From contig JALRMH010000041.1 in the NCBI GenBank assembly GCA_026119935.1, positions 1 to 64,000 on the forward strand: a stretch of 64,000 nucleotides of DNA, given 5' to 3'. Source of the stretch: Endothia cerciana (lineage: Eukaryota > Ascomycota > Sordariomycetes > Diaporthales > Cryphonectriaceae). The notes under the pieces were generated by a model. It was not told the origin of the DNA. It did no database searches and saw only the letters and a program-made list of their open reading frames with translations. Position numbers and translations under genes: made by a program. Below, one piece after another: positions 42,148 through 54,963 of the stretch; position 1 is the stretch's first letter, and every line of letters starts with the position of its first letter.

Positions 42148-45100
42148 GATGGCTGTTGGGTGACTGCGCGTCAGGGTGTCTTGCTGTGGTCTAGGGTCGA
42201 TAAGGCATTCGAGAGTGTGGACGAGTTTGAACAACCGGGGACAGGAGAGGACGAAGACAGTCGGGCGAGGCGGGCATATATCGTTTCTCGAAGAGGTACA
42301 GACTGGGCTAGTCCGCCTTGTCTCTGATGAGCAGGGCGAGAGTCTGTGTAACGTTCGGGAGCAATCAGGAGCACAGGTCGAGGAGTCTGCGAGCAGTGGT
42401 GGCTGCGGAGCCGAAGATCTATAGAGTGGGAGAGTCGGTCTGAGAGTCGGTCTGGAGGGACTGGACTCTAATGAATGTCTAGACGCTGGCACGAGGCTAT
42501 GCAATGCCAACACACAACAAGCAAAAGCAAAAATACTGGATATGGCTCTTAAGACTGGTAGGAAAGATAGGAAGAAGGAAATAACATAGCAGAGACCGGC
42601 GAGGAGGGCGTGACAGCGGGACAGTCAGAATAAGTATGATACAGTCGAAAGGAGAGCAGGCGGTGGGGGATAGAAGTACCGTCGGACCCGATGGACATGC
42701 CACTGGTACGTAGCGAGAAATACTTTATTTCTCGGGAAATATCTGTCCTAATTGAAACAGGCGGTGACTGGGAGCATAAACCGACAGGCCAGCGCGAATG
42801 ATCATCCTCCCGGGGAACAGGCTATGGGTTGCGCAGCCTGGCAGCGCCAGGGAGAGAGCAGGTTGGTGATGGGGGACAGCTCCGGAATGATGAGCATGGA
42901 CAGGGGCCGTCAAGCACGGTAGAGCGACTGTGAGAGAGAGAGACATGGGAGAGCAAAAGAGAAAGCTTAAACAGAAATAACGAGACAGAAAGGAAAGAAA
43001 AAAAAAAAAAAAGACATAAAAAAATAAAAAAAAAAGGGAAAAAAGCATGGACTGTGGATACACAGTACCTCTTGCGTGGATCCGGGCCATGGCGATGGTT
43101 TCGTACTATGGTACCTGTCCAGCTGGTTGAGCTTCTTCCCTGCATCTCCCCTGCAAGAGGAGGGTCATTGCACATGGCGCTCGATGACGGCGCTTCTCAG
43201 GCTGGGGCAGGGCAGGCGGCGCAAACGCGGCCATTGTCGGTGCGCAGTACGTGAGCGATCCGAGAAGGTTTGCTTTGTTGCCCTGCGGTGGAAACCGTCG
43301 GTTCAGATTTTCGTCTTGGGTTGGACCATGTCTCCGCGGTCAAGTCACCAGTCGCATCACCCCCAGGTACCCTTTCCCCCTGTCCAAAACGTGATATTTA
43401 CGAGAGCCGGGATATCTGGCCATCACGTCTCTTTTGCTGCATACGCTAGTAGCGTGACATGGGTCGAAGATCTTGGGCTCCTCGGACAGAAGTACTCGAG
43501 AAGTACCGGTGTACTTCCCACGGCCCCACCGTTTGGGCCGCCCAGGTGTCAAGCGTCATCCACACAAGCTAGTCTGTCATGGAATGGATGGCTAAAAGTA
43601 CGTACCAGCCGGGCCGTATCTGACCACCCATTCTGGCCGAGTGACGACCGGCCGCACTTGGTCGTGAGCGGAGCTCGTAGAGGAGGTTTGGCACGGTCGT
43701 CGCATCGCCCAAGTCAGAAGCCTCGCATGGCGCAGCGTTGAGAGACCCTGACCGTCGCCGATCTCATTCGTCGGCCGTTATCCGCCCTCAGTCCAGAGTT
43801 GCTTCTTTGATGCGGCGATCCATCACACCGGTGAGCTGCCCCGACGGCACACGGCATCAGTCCGCTACGTGGGATTCGGGCGCCGACAAGGAAAAGCAGA
43901 GCTGGAATCCACGGGTAGCTGCCAATGGGCAAGGTCTTGAGACAGTGTTGGGAACGACGGAACCATAAGAGGTCATCGGCCAGGCTCAGCTGGCCACCTG
44001 TATCCATCAGGATGGACGTGCAGCCATCCAGAGGACAAGCGACTCTCGAGCGTTGGAGCATATCAACTCGAAGGATGAGGCTGCGTAGCTGCAGAGTGAC
44101 AGCATCTGGCCTAGCTTAATGTATGGAGTACAGATTGTGCATAGCACGTCGTCGAGGAGGGACCCTCCTTGCATGCCGATATCAAGGGAAAGAGGTTCCA
44201 CGATGAGCAATGCTGTCGATGAGCCTCCGCAGCACATTGCAGAAGATAACGTTCCAAGGCTGCGCTCTTGTGATCCCCGCATGGTCAATATCGAGACTTG
44301 ATCCGGAAGAGGGCCCCAGACGGCCCTCTGCATCCATGTTGTCGTGCTTCATCCCCAGTTTGGCCAGCAGTTTGTAGGAATCGTGGTGACGAGTATGTGG
44401 GTCGGGAGCTCATGCACGAAGGCCCCCGTCCCTACGTGGACCTACTAAGGTATCTACCTTGACCAGGATCGAGCTGCCGCAGGAAAGCGGGTCTTGGGTG
44501 AGAGCCAAGGTGACCTGAACACATGCCGCGATGCATCTCGGTCAGGTCCTGTCTGCTTCGCGGTGACTGCGGCAGGAGGCGGTGAGGCCTTCGAAATAAC
44601 CGTATCTGGCGCAGCTCATTGACGGGTGATTGGGTAATCTCAACTTCATGTGTATGATCTGATAATGATACGCGCCTTGCGAAACTCCCGTCCATAATCG
44701 AAGATGCCCTTTTGAAGCACCCACGGCGTGGTTCCCTTGCAACTCAGCCTTGCCCATATTAGGCATGCCGACAGTCAAGGGTTTACCAGGTCGCCGGGAA
44801 CGACGGGCGTGTGTAGGAACGCATGACCGCAGTGGCCGTAGCTTCGGACGCGCAAAGCTCCTGGAGGATGACAATGCCGCTGGGGGGCCAGGAAATCGCT
44901 ATCTCTTCCGAGTATTGCGCGCTCTTGCCCCAAAACGAGACAAAAGCAAAAGCCGCTCCCCTCCATCCGGCAGGACCGTCACGGGGGGCCCTGGGCCGTG
45001 AACAGAAGGTCAAGACGGACAGGAGTGGCTCAGGATCCCCTGCACCTGCAGCTGTGGCTGCAGGAGCCCGTGCTGCCATAGCGCCCACACGCGAGGTCAG

Positions 45101-48100
45101 GTGGTTACCCCCTGCTTGTGTCTGCTCTCGATGCAGGACCCCGTACGGCCGCTTACCACTAACAATAATGTATACAACAACCTCCTGTGATTGACGTTCG
45201 AACAAGACGCGGAGGAAAAGCGGGATCCCCATTCGTCCCCAGGCCTTGCTCACGTCAGATGGGCCTTGGTTTTGCCCAGCCCAAGCTGCCGCCCAGCCCA
45301 AGGTACGACCCGTGCCGCCGTCCGTGGATCCTCACTGGCGGCGGTATGCGTTGCTGTACCGGGCCACGCACAATGTCGCTGCCCAGGCCGGGTGACCAAT
45401 CAGAGCCGACGAGCTGGTCGACCTGTCTTTTGCAGCGGTAGATCGCGTCCGGCGAATCTTGCAGCATCGAGACAACTCTCCTCAAAGGGACCGCGGCGCT
45501 AGGTTGTCCAAGGTTCCAATAAACCCTTACAAAATCTCAATGAGACATCCCGCTTTTCGGTGCTAGGCCTTGTCTCAAAAAGTAAGCCCTACCGTCACTC
45601 GAATATCCAGGGCGGCCACGCATGAGTCCAATATACGGGATACATATGGCAGATGCAATGATCTCGTTCGACGGTCCGATGGCTTCGGGTTATACGAAAT
45701 TTTCTAATGTAGGGCCAGCAGAGACCGCCCACCGACACGGCCGACCACAGCGGCGGGGAGCAGCCGCGGAGTGTGGGGACACGCTCGCCGCGCTTACACG
45801 ACAGCGGAGGCCTACCCTACCACCGCGATCATGCCGTGGAGCACTTTGCTCCACCCCATATGTCATCAAGCCAGAGGGCAGGTCAGGCATGAATCGACCT
45901 GCTGAAGGGTGCTCCGCCCCGGGGAGGTCTGAATGAGCAGACGCAGTACCGCGGGATCTTGTAGGCCTATGCCCCCCCTGCGAGGGTGGTGAGGCCAGAT
46001 CGCGGTGCAGGTATTGGTGAGAAGCCTCACCGGCCGCCCGTTGCACGGCCGTAACTATGGGCCTTGGGCACCTGGAACATCTCGGGCGGACGACAGACGG
46101 GTGAGACAGCCACGCAAAAATCTGTGCCGCACGTGGTAGCACACAAATGAGACGTTGCTACCGATGGGTGAGCTGGCAGCTGGGTTCCCGGGTGGCAGAA
46201 GCGAGATGGCTTATGTTGATGTGGACATGCAGTTCGGATCCGCAGTAGTCGCATCGCTGGTTGGCAGAGGGGAAGACAGTCATAGGACAAGACGGCCAGT
46301 GGAAGGCGAGGACCCGCCAACCTGCCAGCCAGGGATGCCGCAGATCGTGCCCCGGGTTGATGGTGAGCCGCATCTATCCTGGTCTGCCCTTGACAGGTTC
46401 GCCCTCCGGCTGCTGGGTTGCGTGCATCGGCATGCTCGAAATTGGTGTGGACTTTGGGAGACATAGATTTCTGGGGAATCGGACAAGCCGTCAGACCTAG
46501 ACAGCCGTTATGTCACAGTGCCAACAGCGATGGGTCCCAGCGATGGGTCCCAGAGGCGTAAAACGACTCCACCGGGAGGGGACCCGAGGGCCCGGAGAAC
46601 CTAGCACGCTGGCATGACAACCCCCCGTGTGGCTTCTGTAGAATTCCAATGGAAGCTGTGGAGCACGTCGTTGGAACCTTCGAAGGCGTGGAAGGTTTTA
46701 GGCATGAGCCTGATCCCTGTCGAAACCAGATGGGCTTCGGGCGGAGATTGGGCTTCGTGTCTCGACTGTCCGGTGTCGTCGTCACTCCTTTTAGATTTCA
46801 GGAGGGGCTCTCTGTTGTGGCCTTGTCGGGTTGTGAGCTCATGCTGACATCAAAAGGTGCACTGCCACAGCGGGTGTCTCACCAAGAGGAGAGAGAGGTG
46901 GGCGAGCCTCAAGGCGCCACCTAACCTGTGACCTAGCAGAGCCCACAGTACATTCCTGGGCATGTCGCGGTTACCATAGCTTATAGCATTTTTCGCGATG
47001 GTCGCAGATGGCGGCGATGCAGGGGGGTCAAGGAAGCGCGCACTGGCCCAACGCCCGGCGGTCAGGACGGACAGACAGACGCTGGCTGCTCGTCCGAGCG
47101 CGATGGTGGTGGTTGATGGTTGGTGACGGGTGGCGATCAGCATCATCAGCCTGCTCGTGGTTACCTGGGCCCTGGGCACGGCGGTCTGGCAGAGGTCTCC
47201 CAAGAAAAGCATTGCCGTCGTGGACAGGCGATGACGGAGAGGCGCCCCTCCCTCGGCGGATAGTGAAACGCTTGTCCATGATCATTCTCGTCGCGCTTGC
47301 TTGATGATCCTTGGCTGCCCGCTGAGGCAGCCGGGTCGGGCACCTGCAAAGCAGGCCCGACGGTTGACGCAGAAAGAGCGGTGATGGAGATATGTACAAG
47401 GCAACAGGGCAAACCTGTGCCGCCCATATCATGTAAGCAGCGCAGAGTCTTACCATACGCAGTAGTATGTAGCACAGGCTTGGCAAAACCCATCAATCAG
47501 GTTTCAGAGATGAGGCCTTGGTGCCTCGGACGGGGGGGTAGAGCTGCTCTGCCGGCAGGGAGGAGCCCTGCTCGGCGCTGGGACAGGCTCCCTCCCGGGG
47601 CGCTGCCCAGGGGTCGCAGGTACCTACTCTGGCTCATAGTATCATCCATTATCGCTCAAACGGCACGCCCCCCTTCTGCCCCGTCAATTGAATTGGGCAA
47701 GCACCGGCTTGGACTAGCGCCGGTAGCCGGAAGAGAAGCCGACTTGCAGGCGTCTCAGAAGGTTTTACAGAGGCTTCCGCCGGACCAGGCCAGGTCCACA
47801 CCCACCGGCGGGGCCATGTGCCGGTACCTGAGGAGGTACATACCTCCTCCCAGCTGGGCAGGGCCGTTCGCGCCATCAGAACCTTACTTGCTATGTACAG
47901 AGGTCCCAGCCTTATCGCCTAACCCCCATGTACGGTATGTGCTACTATGCCACTACCACAGTACTTTATGATCCTGTTGCTCCCGTAATAAAATAACCTC
48001 GGGCGCGTACCATAGTACTGTACCAGGCCGAAACCGGGCGGGCCCCCTTTCGGTGGTTGTCTCTTCTTATCGCTGACCAGGCCCTCTCCTTCGATTGTTG

Positions 48101-48775
48101 CATAGCTGGAGCATGCATCCCAAATCCCTCCTCTGCATTTTTAAATTGCCCATCCCCACAGCTGCGGATTGACGACATGCCCACCGCATCATGTGCCCGG
48201 TCATGCTTTTTTTCAGCAGATCGCTTGAGACTACCAAGGTCGCGCCGCCGCACCCACGGCCTACTCCGTAGCCAGGCAGCCCACCCCCTCCCCCACCTGC
48301 CGAACAAGAAAAGTCATTTATCGTCTGTGGCCATCTGTCAGCCCTCGACGGCGGCCCATCTCAGGCCCGATTTCGGGCCTGTTTCCTCGAGGCGACGTGC
48401 CAACAGGCCCGGGCGCCGAGCAGCTTCTGGACCCGCATTCGAGCCACCAGCAGCAGCTGGGAACAACCCCAACCCTTCCCAGCTCTGGAGGCGACACTAG
48501 TGGTAGCAACGAGGCTAGGGCCGAGGTCCGGCGGCCGTTTCTTCCGCCGAGCCTGGTGGGTTGGGATCAGATCTGGGCAGGGGGAGGCCCGTCCTCTCCA
48601 GGCAAATGCGACTATGACTTGCAGCAACTCCAACCCAGCCCTGTGCCTGGTGCCCTGTGCCTGGTGCCCTGTGCACTGAACACTGGGGCGCCCTTGGGGG
48701 GGAGGGGGGGGGGGCCAAGGCACTGGGGACGAACCCAAGCGCCTCCTCACCTGGCTCATTCACTCCTCAAACCTC

Positions 48776-48801
48776 AGCCCAGCCCAGCCCAGCCCAGCCC
48801 G
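48776..48801. repeat. (AGCCC)5 pentanucleotide repeat
   Basis: Five AGCCC units in the gene-free tract. Confidence 0.9.
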
Positions 48802-49416
48802 GCCTCCCCATCCGAATTCATCCTTGTAACAATGTCGTATCGCATCATTCTCAGCCAACCTGCTCTATGTCCTACCCTGCACTGCTCTGGGAAAATCTAG
48901 TCTCGATCAGATCAGGCCACCCGTTGGGATAGGATAGTACGGCTCTTCCCCCTGAGGGCGGAATGGACGGTTCGCTTCCCCATTCATTCTTTTGTTTAAA
49001 AAAAAATTAATTTTTTTTTTTCATTATTATTATCCCCCCTTCCCCAATCTGCAGATCATCAGGGCCCCTGCCTCCCCTCATCCCTCCGACTTGTTGCATC
49101 TCCTCCCTGCAAAAACCTGCGGTGATCAACAGGAGAGGGCCTCGCGCCCCCCCGTCCACGTCCAGCCCAAGGCGAGCTTTTCGGAGCAGGCGGCCCCTTG
49201 CTTGCCGCTAGATACCTACGTATAGCCGTACTATCACTATGTAGTACTACTATGTATGCGGACGTATGACTGGCCCCGTACGGCTACTATGTATGGTACA
49301 TGTGGTGGTTCCCCACCCAGCTGCGGCACTGTGGTGCTATATACATAACACTATCAGTACCTGACAGGACACGAGACAGGACAGCCGTTGCTTGCTAGCC
49401 ACGCCGCCACGTTCTC

Positions 49417-49504
49417 AGGGGCACAGGGGCACAGGGGCACAGGGGCACAGGGGCACAGGGGCACAGGGGCACAGGGGCACAGGAGCACAGGGGCAGAGGG
49501 GCAG
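49417..49504. repeat. 8-bp minisatellite, unit AGGGGCAC, about 11 copies
   Basis: Eight perfect AGGGGCAC units are followed by three variants (AGGAGCAC, AGGGGCAG twice). Because 24 bases equal three units, the array is open in several frames and encodes spurious Cys/Pro-rich peptides. Confidence 0.93.
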
Positions 49505-52500
49505 AGCCGAATGGCTGGGACCATCTGAACCGTTTCCCCGCCCCCGGACCTCTCTGGCACGCCTCGACCACACCACGCCGCGCCTGGACTACCTTACCCC
49601 TGGGCCACAGCCCGCCTTACGGGACTCGCCTGTCAGACCTGATTTGCGCCCCTTTGGGGAGGTGGCGCGAGCCGCTTCGAGGGGGGTCCCACGAGGTTCG
49701 AGGAAGAGATCCCCCCCAAAAATAGGGGGGGGGGGGAGGGTGGTGTCCTGCCTCTTTAGTTGATCTCGGCGACCAACTCCGACCGTCCGAGGCCGAATAC
49801 GACCCGGCTTCGACTTGTGTTTCAAAGGGCTACCCAACACGTGCCAACGCTGGACATGCTGTTATGTACGGAGCAGCGCAGTATAGGGTCCCACAGCCCT
49901 CCCAGGCTACCGAGGACAGGTGGCCCGGGCCTTGTGAATAGCGACCTCGGCCCGGATCTTCCACGTAGAGTGTGAGACGCCGTAGATCACCCTCCAGAGG
50001 TCGCGACGAGGAGGGTGGTCCAGCGCCTCGTCCCCCTCCAGCTGCCCCCCTCCCCTTCCCCTGCCCTTTCACGTAGCCCGTAGCTGCCTGTGCCATGCCG
50101 AGGGAACAGACCGCCATGGGATGGTGCGGAAAGTTTCGGCAACAGGCGCTGGTTTTGGTTAGGGCACACAAGCCCGTTTCTCGTCAGCCCTCTGCCCTGG
50201 TGCAACTGTGCACGAGCACGCCCAGGTTTTCGGGCTTCAGGATCGACCAGCCCTGCAGGCCGGAGGCATTGCGCGGTCATGTCCCCCCAGCCAGGCAACC
50301 GACTGCCAGGCAACGCGTCGCATCGTTAGCCACGGTACCCATCGGCCCGCGATCTTTGCCTGGGGCAGCGCGGTTCCGGAGAGCAGCACGGTGATGTCAC
50401 GGCGAAGCTTGTTGCCCGAACCAGCCCGATGGCGAGATTGCCAGGGGCAAGAAAGGTTAACACCATGATGTGTTACACAGGAATCTCCTTGGAGACCCAG
50501 CAGCGGTCATCGTCATCCTCCTGCGCCCTTTGATGGCCCGGCCCGGCGACGGCAGCCTCCAGGTATCACCCGCCCGGGGAGCACTGCCGGCTGTCTCTGC
50601 CTCGGTACCTCTTCTCCTTCTTTTTTTTCCCGTCCTCTCTCCGATTTTCTCTGATCGCCCTCCGTATCACGACCGTCCCTGCACCTGCGCACCATCTGGC
50701 GTGGGCGCGGGCTGCTTGCGCGACCTGACGATGCGCCTGACGATGTCATCCTGGCTGGCCAGAGTGTTATGTAAGCGCCCTCAAACTTCCCAGCCGGGGC
50801 TCCTGCAAGTACCGTGTACCGATGTAGCTAGGAGGTTTCACTGCCAGGCACCTCCTTTCCTCTTCCATCTGCCGTGGTAGCATGGTAGGCAAGGTGTCGC
50901 TTTTCTCCACGTGGCACCCTCTCCGAGGTCGCTGCACCGGCAGGTTGTCTTCCGTCCACAACGTCGCGGCACCCCGTCTTCGATCGCGGCAGATTGTGTC
51001 TGGCGGTGCTGCCGCGCCCTCAACTCGCCGGCCGGCGGGGGGGGGGGGGGGGCTGATCTCTCAACCTCAGGACGGATGCAGTGTGCCCTCGGTAAGTCCG
51101 TTCGTATCGAGCGAGCGGGCGAGCGGGCGAGCGGCCCATTGTCGAGACGAGGATAGGTTGCTGACCCCTCGGATGGTTTCAGGGTTTCGACTGGGAACCG
51201 GGGCGACCGCATGCGATGGGATACCACACGCACCCGACTGCATGGGTATGGGGTACAACACCCGACCAATATCTGGCGGGTGACGGCCCGGCCTGGGAAA
51301 ACTCCCACCGAGATGGAACCTCACCTCTTGGCCCCGGTCGGGTCGTGAGGCGGCTCGCATGTTGCTTCATGAGCCAGCCTCACTTTCGGAGGTTGGTGCG
51401 CCCTCGGGCGATGTGTGCCCAAGCTGCCCTGTGTCTGCCCCTGGTGGTTGGGTTTGACTTGTCACCTCTGCTCACGGCCGGTGTACAAGTCACCATCACC
51501 CGGCCACTTACAATCGCCTCCGACAGCCCTTGACACCACCAATCCGCTCACTTGCACACCGGTCCGCGGCGACCATGGCCTGCGGCGCGCCACGGGGCTC
51601 ATCAAGTGCTCACATGCCCAGTCCGGGGGTCCCTCACCAGGCTTGGATCGGCTTCTGCGAGGCTTCCAGCACACTGTCAGCAGGCCAACGCACCCACCGG
51701 TCTTGCTGCCACTACCTCGAGACTGCTCGCAAGGTCCCTGGTCTCCGCGCGGGCTGGGCTCAAGCCGTCGGATTTGTTGTTTTTGATGTTATCCGTTGAT
51801 CTGGCCGGCGGCTCGCTCTCAACATCCTGTCACCTGCTGACTCACCGCAGTTGCTCTGCATGCATGCACCCCAGCTGTGTGTGCATGCTGTATGCTCGCG
51901 GCGGCGCTCTCCGCCACGCTGCAGTCGACATTGTTGTGGACCCTTAGCCAGGCGTCGCTGTCCCGAATGCTCCGGCACAACCTTGTGGGAGCGGACGTCG
52001 TCGAACGTTGTACCTCTGCACGTTTCAAGCCTTCGGTCAACCTCCGGCTCATTTTTCACGTCCTCAACGCCCTCTCGGGGCGCAGAGTCATGCCCGGCAG
52101 ACGGAGTTCTCCGCCCACACCTAACAGACCAGCCATCGCCATTTCAGACCCGGACAGGGTCAGTTGAAATGACCCCCGAGCAGAGACACCCACGTCAGGC
52201 CCTTGTCTGGGCCACTCGATGTGGAAAGAGGATCGAGAGGCTTCAGGGCTATGTTGTCCCCCGTCCTGGAGCCTGACAACAAAAATCCTCGAGGTTGAGG
52301 CGGCACGAGATTCACCCTGTGCGCGACATGCCGGGAGCAATGCCATCTACTGTGCCTCGAACGCCGGTGTGACCATGGCGGCCGAGTTCTCAGAGGATTT
52401 TCAGTCATCAGACGCAATACCGTACGACGCAGTGAGATGGGGACCGTCATCAGAGCCTTAGGCCTCGCCAGCTTACTGGACAGGTCTTAAGACCAGGGAA

Positions 52501-54963
52501 CAATTGGCCTGTTGGCTCTTGCAACCTTGCGCAAGGCGGGGCCGCGCCCCATTCTGGCAGCACAAGTTCATCGCCCCTGTGCAGGCGCCCGTGAAAAGCA
52601 AAGCTCGTCGCCTTCACCGACTATAGGTGCCCTATAGCGGCTACTGCGGTCATCTGCATGGCCTGCGTTTCAAAATGACGGCGTGATCTCCTGGAGGGCT
52701 TGGTGGACTTCATGGTCCCACGACAGCCGGGCAAGGAAGGAGAGTTCCGTGTGGAGACATCTGATATCTGACGTTGTTCACAGCCCGCAGCCTCTTGGCC
52801 TAACCCCAGTCATCCGAATCATCACAATCTCGCACTCGTCAAGTGTTGAGGTGCGGCTGTTCTACATGAGGCACCGCCATGATCCAGAAAGCCATCAGTA
52901 ACGTATCAAATCCTCTGACCGCTGGTCATCCGAGTGGAGCCACGTATAATTTGATTCACATGTCGTCTTCCAGCTCACGAGGTACCTCACGTACGAAGCT
53001 TGCGAGGAGCGGGTGTTCTGGCCAATCTCTGCGCCCCGATGATTGGAGTCTTCGATACAAAGCCCCGTTACGGACTCGGCTTCTGGCATCACCCAAGATT
53101 GTCCAGCCGTTGCTAAGCATCTGGGTCGAGCGTCTCCGAGAAGCCCAGTGTGTAGACTTGGGCTGCTGACGGTTACAACACCCCGGACTGCGGAGGGTGT
53201 CAGGACGACTTCCAGCCGGCAGCCGGCGATCAACCCGAAGCAACATCACCTGGACACCGCGCCTCGGACTTGCTAGCGTCTCCAACCTTCATTTGACTGC
53301 GCGATGTGAGTAAGATACATAATCCAGGCCATGCAAAGCTGCCTACACTCTGGTGGGCCACCCGCCGTGGGCGGTGGGGGTAAAGCGAAGTCGTCCTTGA
53401 CGGGTGTAACGTCCAGACACGGTTACATCAGCACTATGCTCCACCACCCCCAAGTCACCCAGGGCAAGTTTGCTGCGATGCATGACTGTGGCTGCCGTCA
53501 GAGATCTGACAACGTCGATGGGCTGATATTCGAGGCACCTGATCGGATCGACGGTCCTATAGGCAGGCCTTGCATGCCTCCACATGGGGCCAATGCGGCC
53601 TATCACCCGAAAAAAAAAGTCGCAACGCCTTCCCAAATACGCTGGATGCACTAGCTGCGCGGTTTATCCCCATGCCTGGAGTGCTGTTGCATGCCGGCTT
53701 GGAATACAGATCGATCCATCCTTCAGCCCTAGTGGAGAAGATCACGGCGAGTTTTCCAGGGTGGAAATCCTCTGGGACGCGCCCGCTCGTTATCCATGTC
53801 GACGACAGATTCGTACCCTCGACGTACTCCCCAGCACACACCGAATGTACCCCCCAATTTAAAATGCTTGCGCGCGTGGCACGGGGTCAGACTCCTAGTC
53901 TCCACGTCCACCACATGCCGGGGCCGCCCTCCCATGGGTTCTTGGGTTGTGATCCGAGCATGCCCAGGATACCACAAAGATGACGATCAAATAGGGGCTC
54001 TCAAGACGCTCACGTTCTACGAAGTCAGGCGGTGGTTCGACGGTGATTTTCTGACCGCCAAAGGAGGCATTACTTGACTCAACTGTGCAGCGATTGTGAA
54101 CTGTACTGCCATAGTATATCGGAATCAGCCACTCGAAATAGGCTCGCCGGATGATGGTCTCCGCGGGCCACCTTACCAGACCGTCGGGGCTTTCGATCCT
54201 CTATCCATCGACGCCGGCACGAGGTCCTCCTCGATCCCCGCGTTATCACATTTCCCTGGGGGGTCAGCTCAGGGATTCAGAAGTGATATCTCTCTCACCG
54301 GTATCCGCTTTGAGGCTAACTCGTGACGTACGGAGTCGGCGGCTCCACTATATGAACTTGTGCAACCCAAAGCCACCCTTGGCTACTTGCCCAACAATAC
54401 GAGCAGAGCCTCATTTCGGCGAGTTATCACTCGCCTTGGCAGATGGCTGTCGGTGATGTCCTCGGAGAATGCTCACTAGAATGTACGTAGCAGGACTAAC
54501 ATGTTATAGAAAACGGTGAGGAATACAAGACCCTAACCCTATGAGGATGCTGATGCTAGATACGAGATTCAGGGGCTTGTTCGGTACCGAGCTGACAGGC
54601 CCTCGGCAGAGCCCCTGACCGGCCGGCCTCGGAGCGAACCCCGCTGACGTCGACGTCCGGCCCAAATTCTTCTTCTATCGTGGATCGACGACGACCTGTG
54701 CCACACACAACCGGCATTGCCAGCGCGAGCAGACACTTTTTGTGACTGGCCAAGCAGGAACCCTCGCCAGCGATAACAGGCCTCGAGCTCGTCTCAACGG
54801 GCACTAGCTTCTAGCCAGCTCTGCGGGGTCCAGTCTGTCTGCACCGAGCCGAGAGGACCGAACCGCCAGCGTCCGGCCCATCCAAACCCAGCTCCCCGGG
54901 AGCGACGAACACTGCCATACACATAGCTCGGCTCATATATATATATATATTTATATACACATC

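Larger units (their letters stand above)
42148..54963. other. 12.8-kb tract without a recognisable gene
   Basis: Six-frame reading gives only short or domain-free frames (longest about 220 codons, none with family signal or splice-consistent extension). Base composition looks intermediate rather than extremely AT-rich, so it is not an obvious heavily RIP-mutated block. It contains two GTACCATAGTAC copies (43103, reverse; 48007), one CCCTAACCCT (54531), an AGCCC pentamer array (48776-48801), an 8-bp minisatellite (49417-49504), GAGCGGGC triplicate (about 51112-51133), a duplicated CGATGGGTCCCAG (46529-46553), and many TAC/GTA-rich patches (47930-48020, 49200-49300). The first kilobase is presumably the MFS gene leader and the last few hundred bases the LSO2-like promoter. 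Confidence 0.5.

Noticed and set aside
43076..43741. 221-codon plus-strand frame in the gene-free tract
   Set aside because: No recognisable motif or continuation by splicing, and amino-acid composition typical of random sequence.
47297..47971. 224-codon plus-strand frame in the gene-free tract
   Set aside because: Same reasons: no domain, no supporting splice structure, chance composition.
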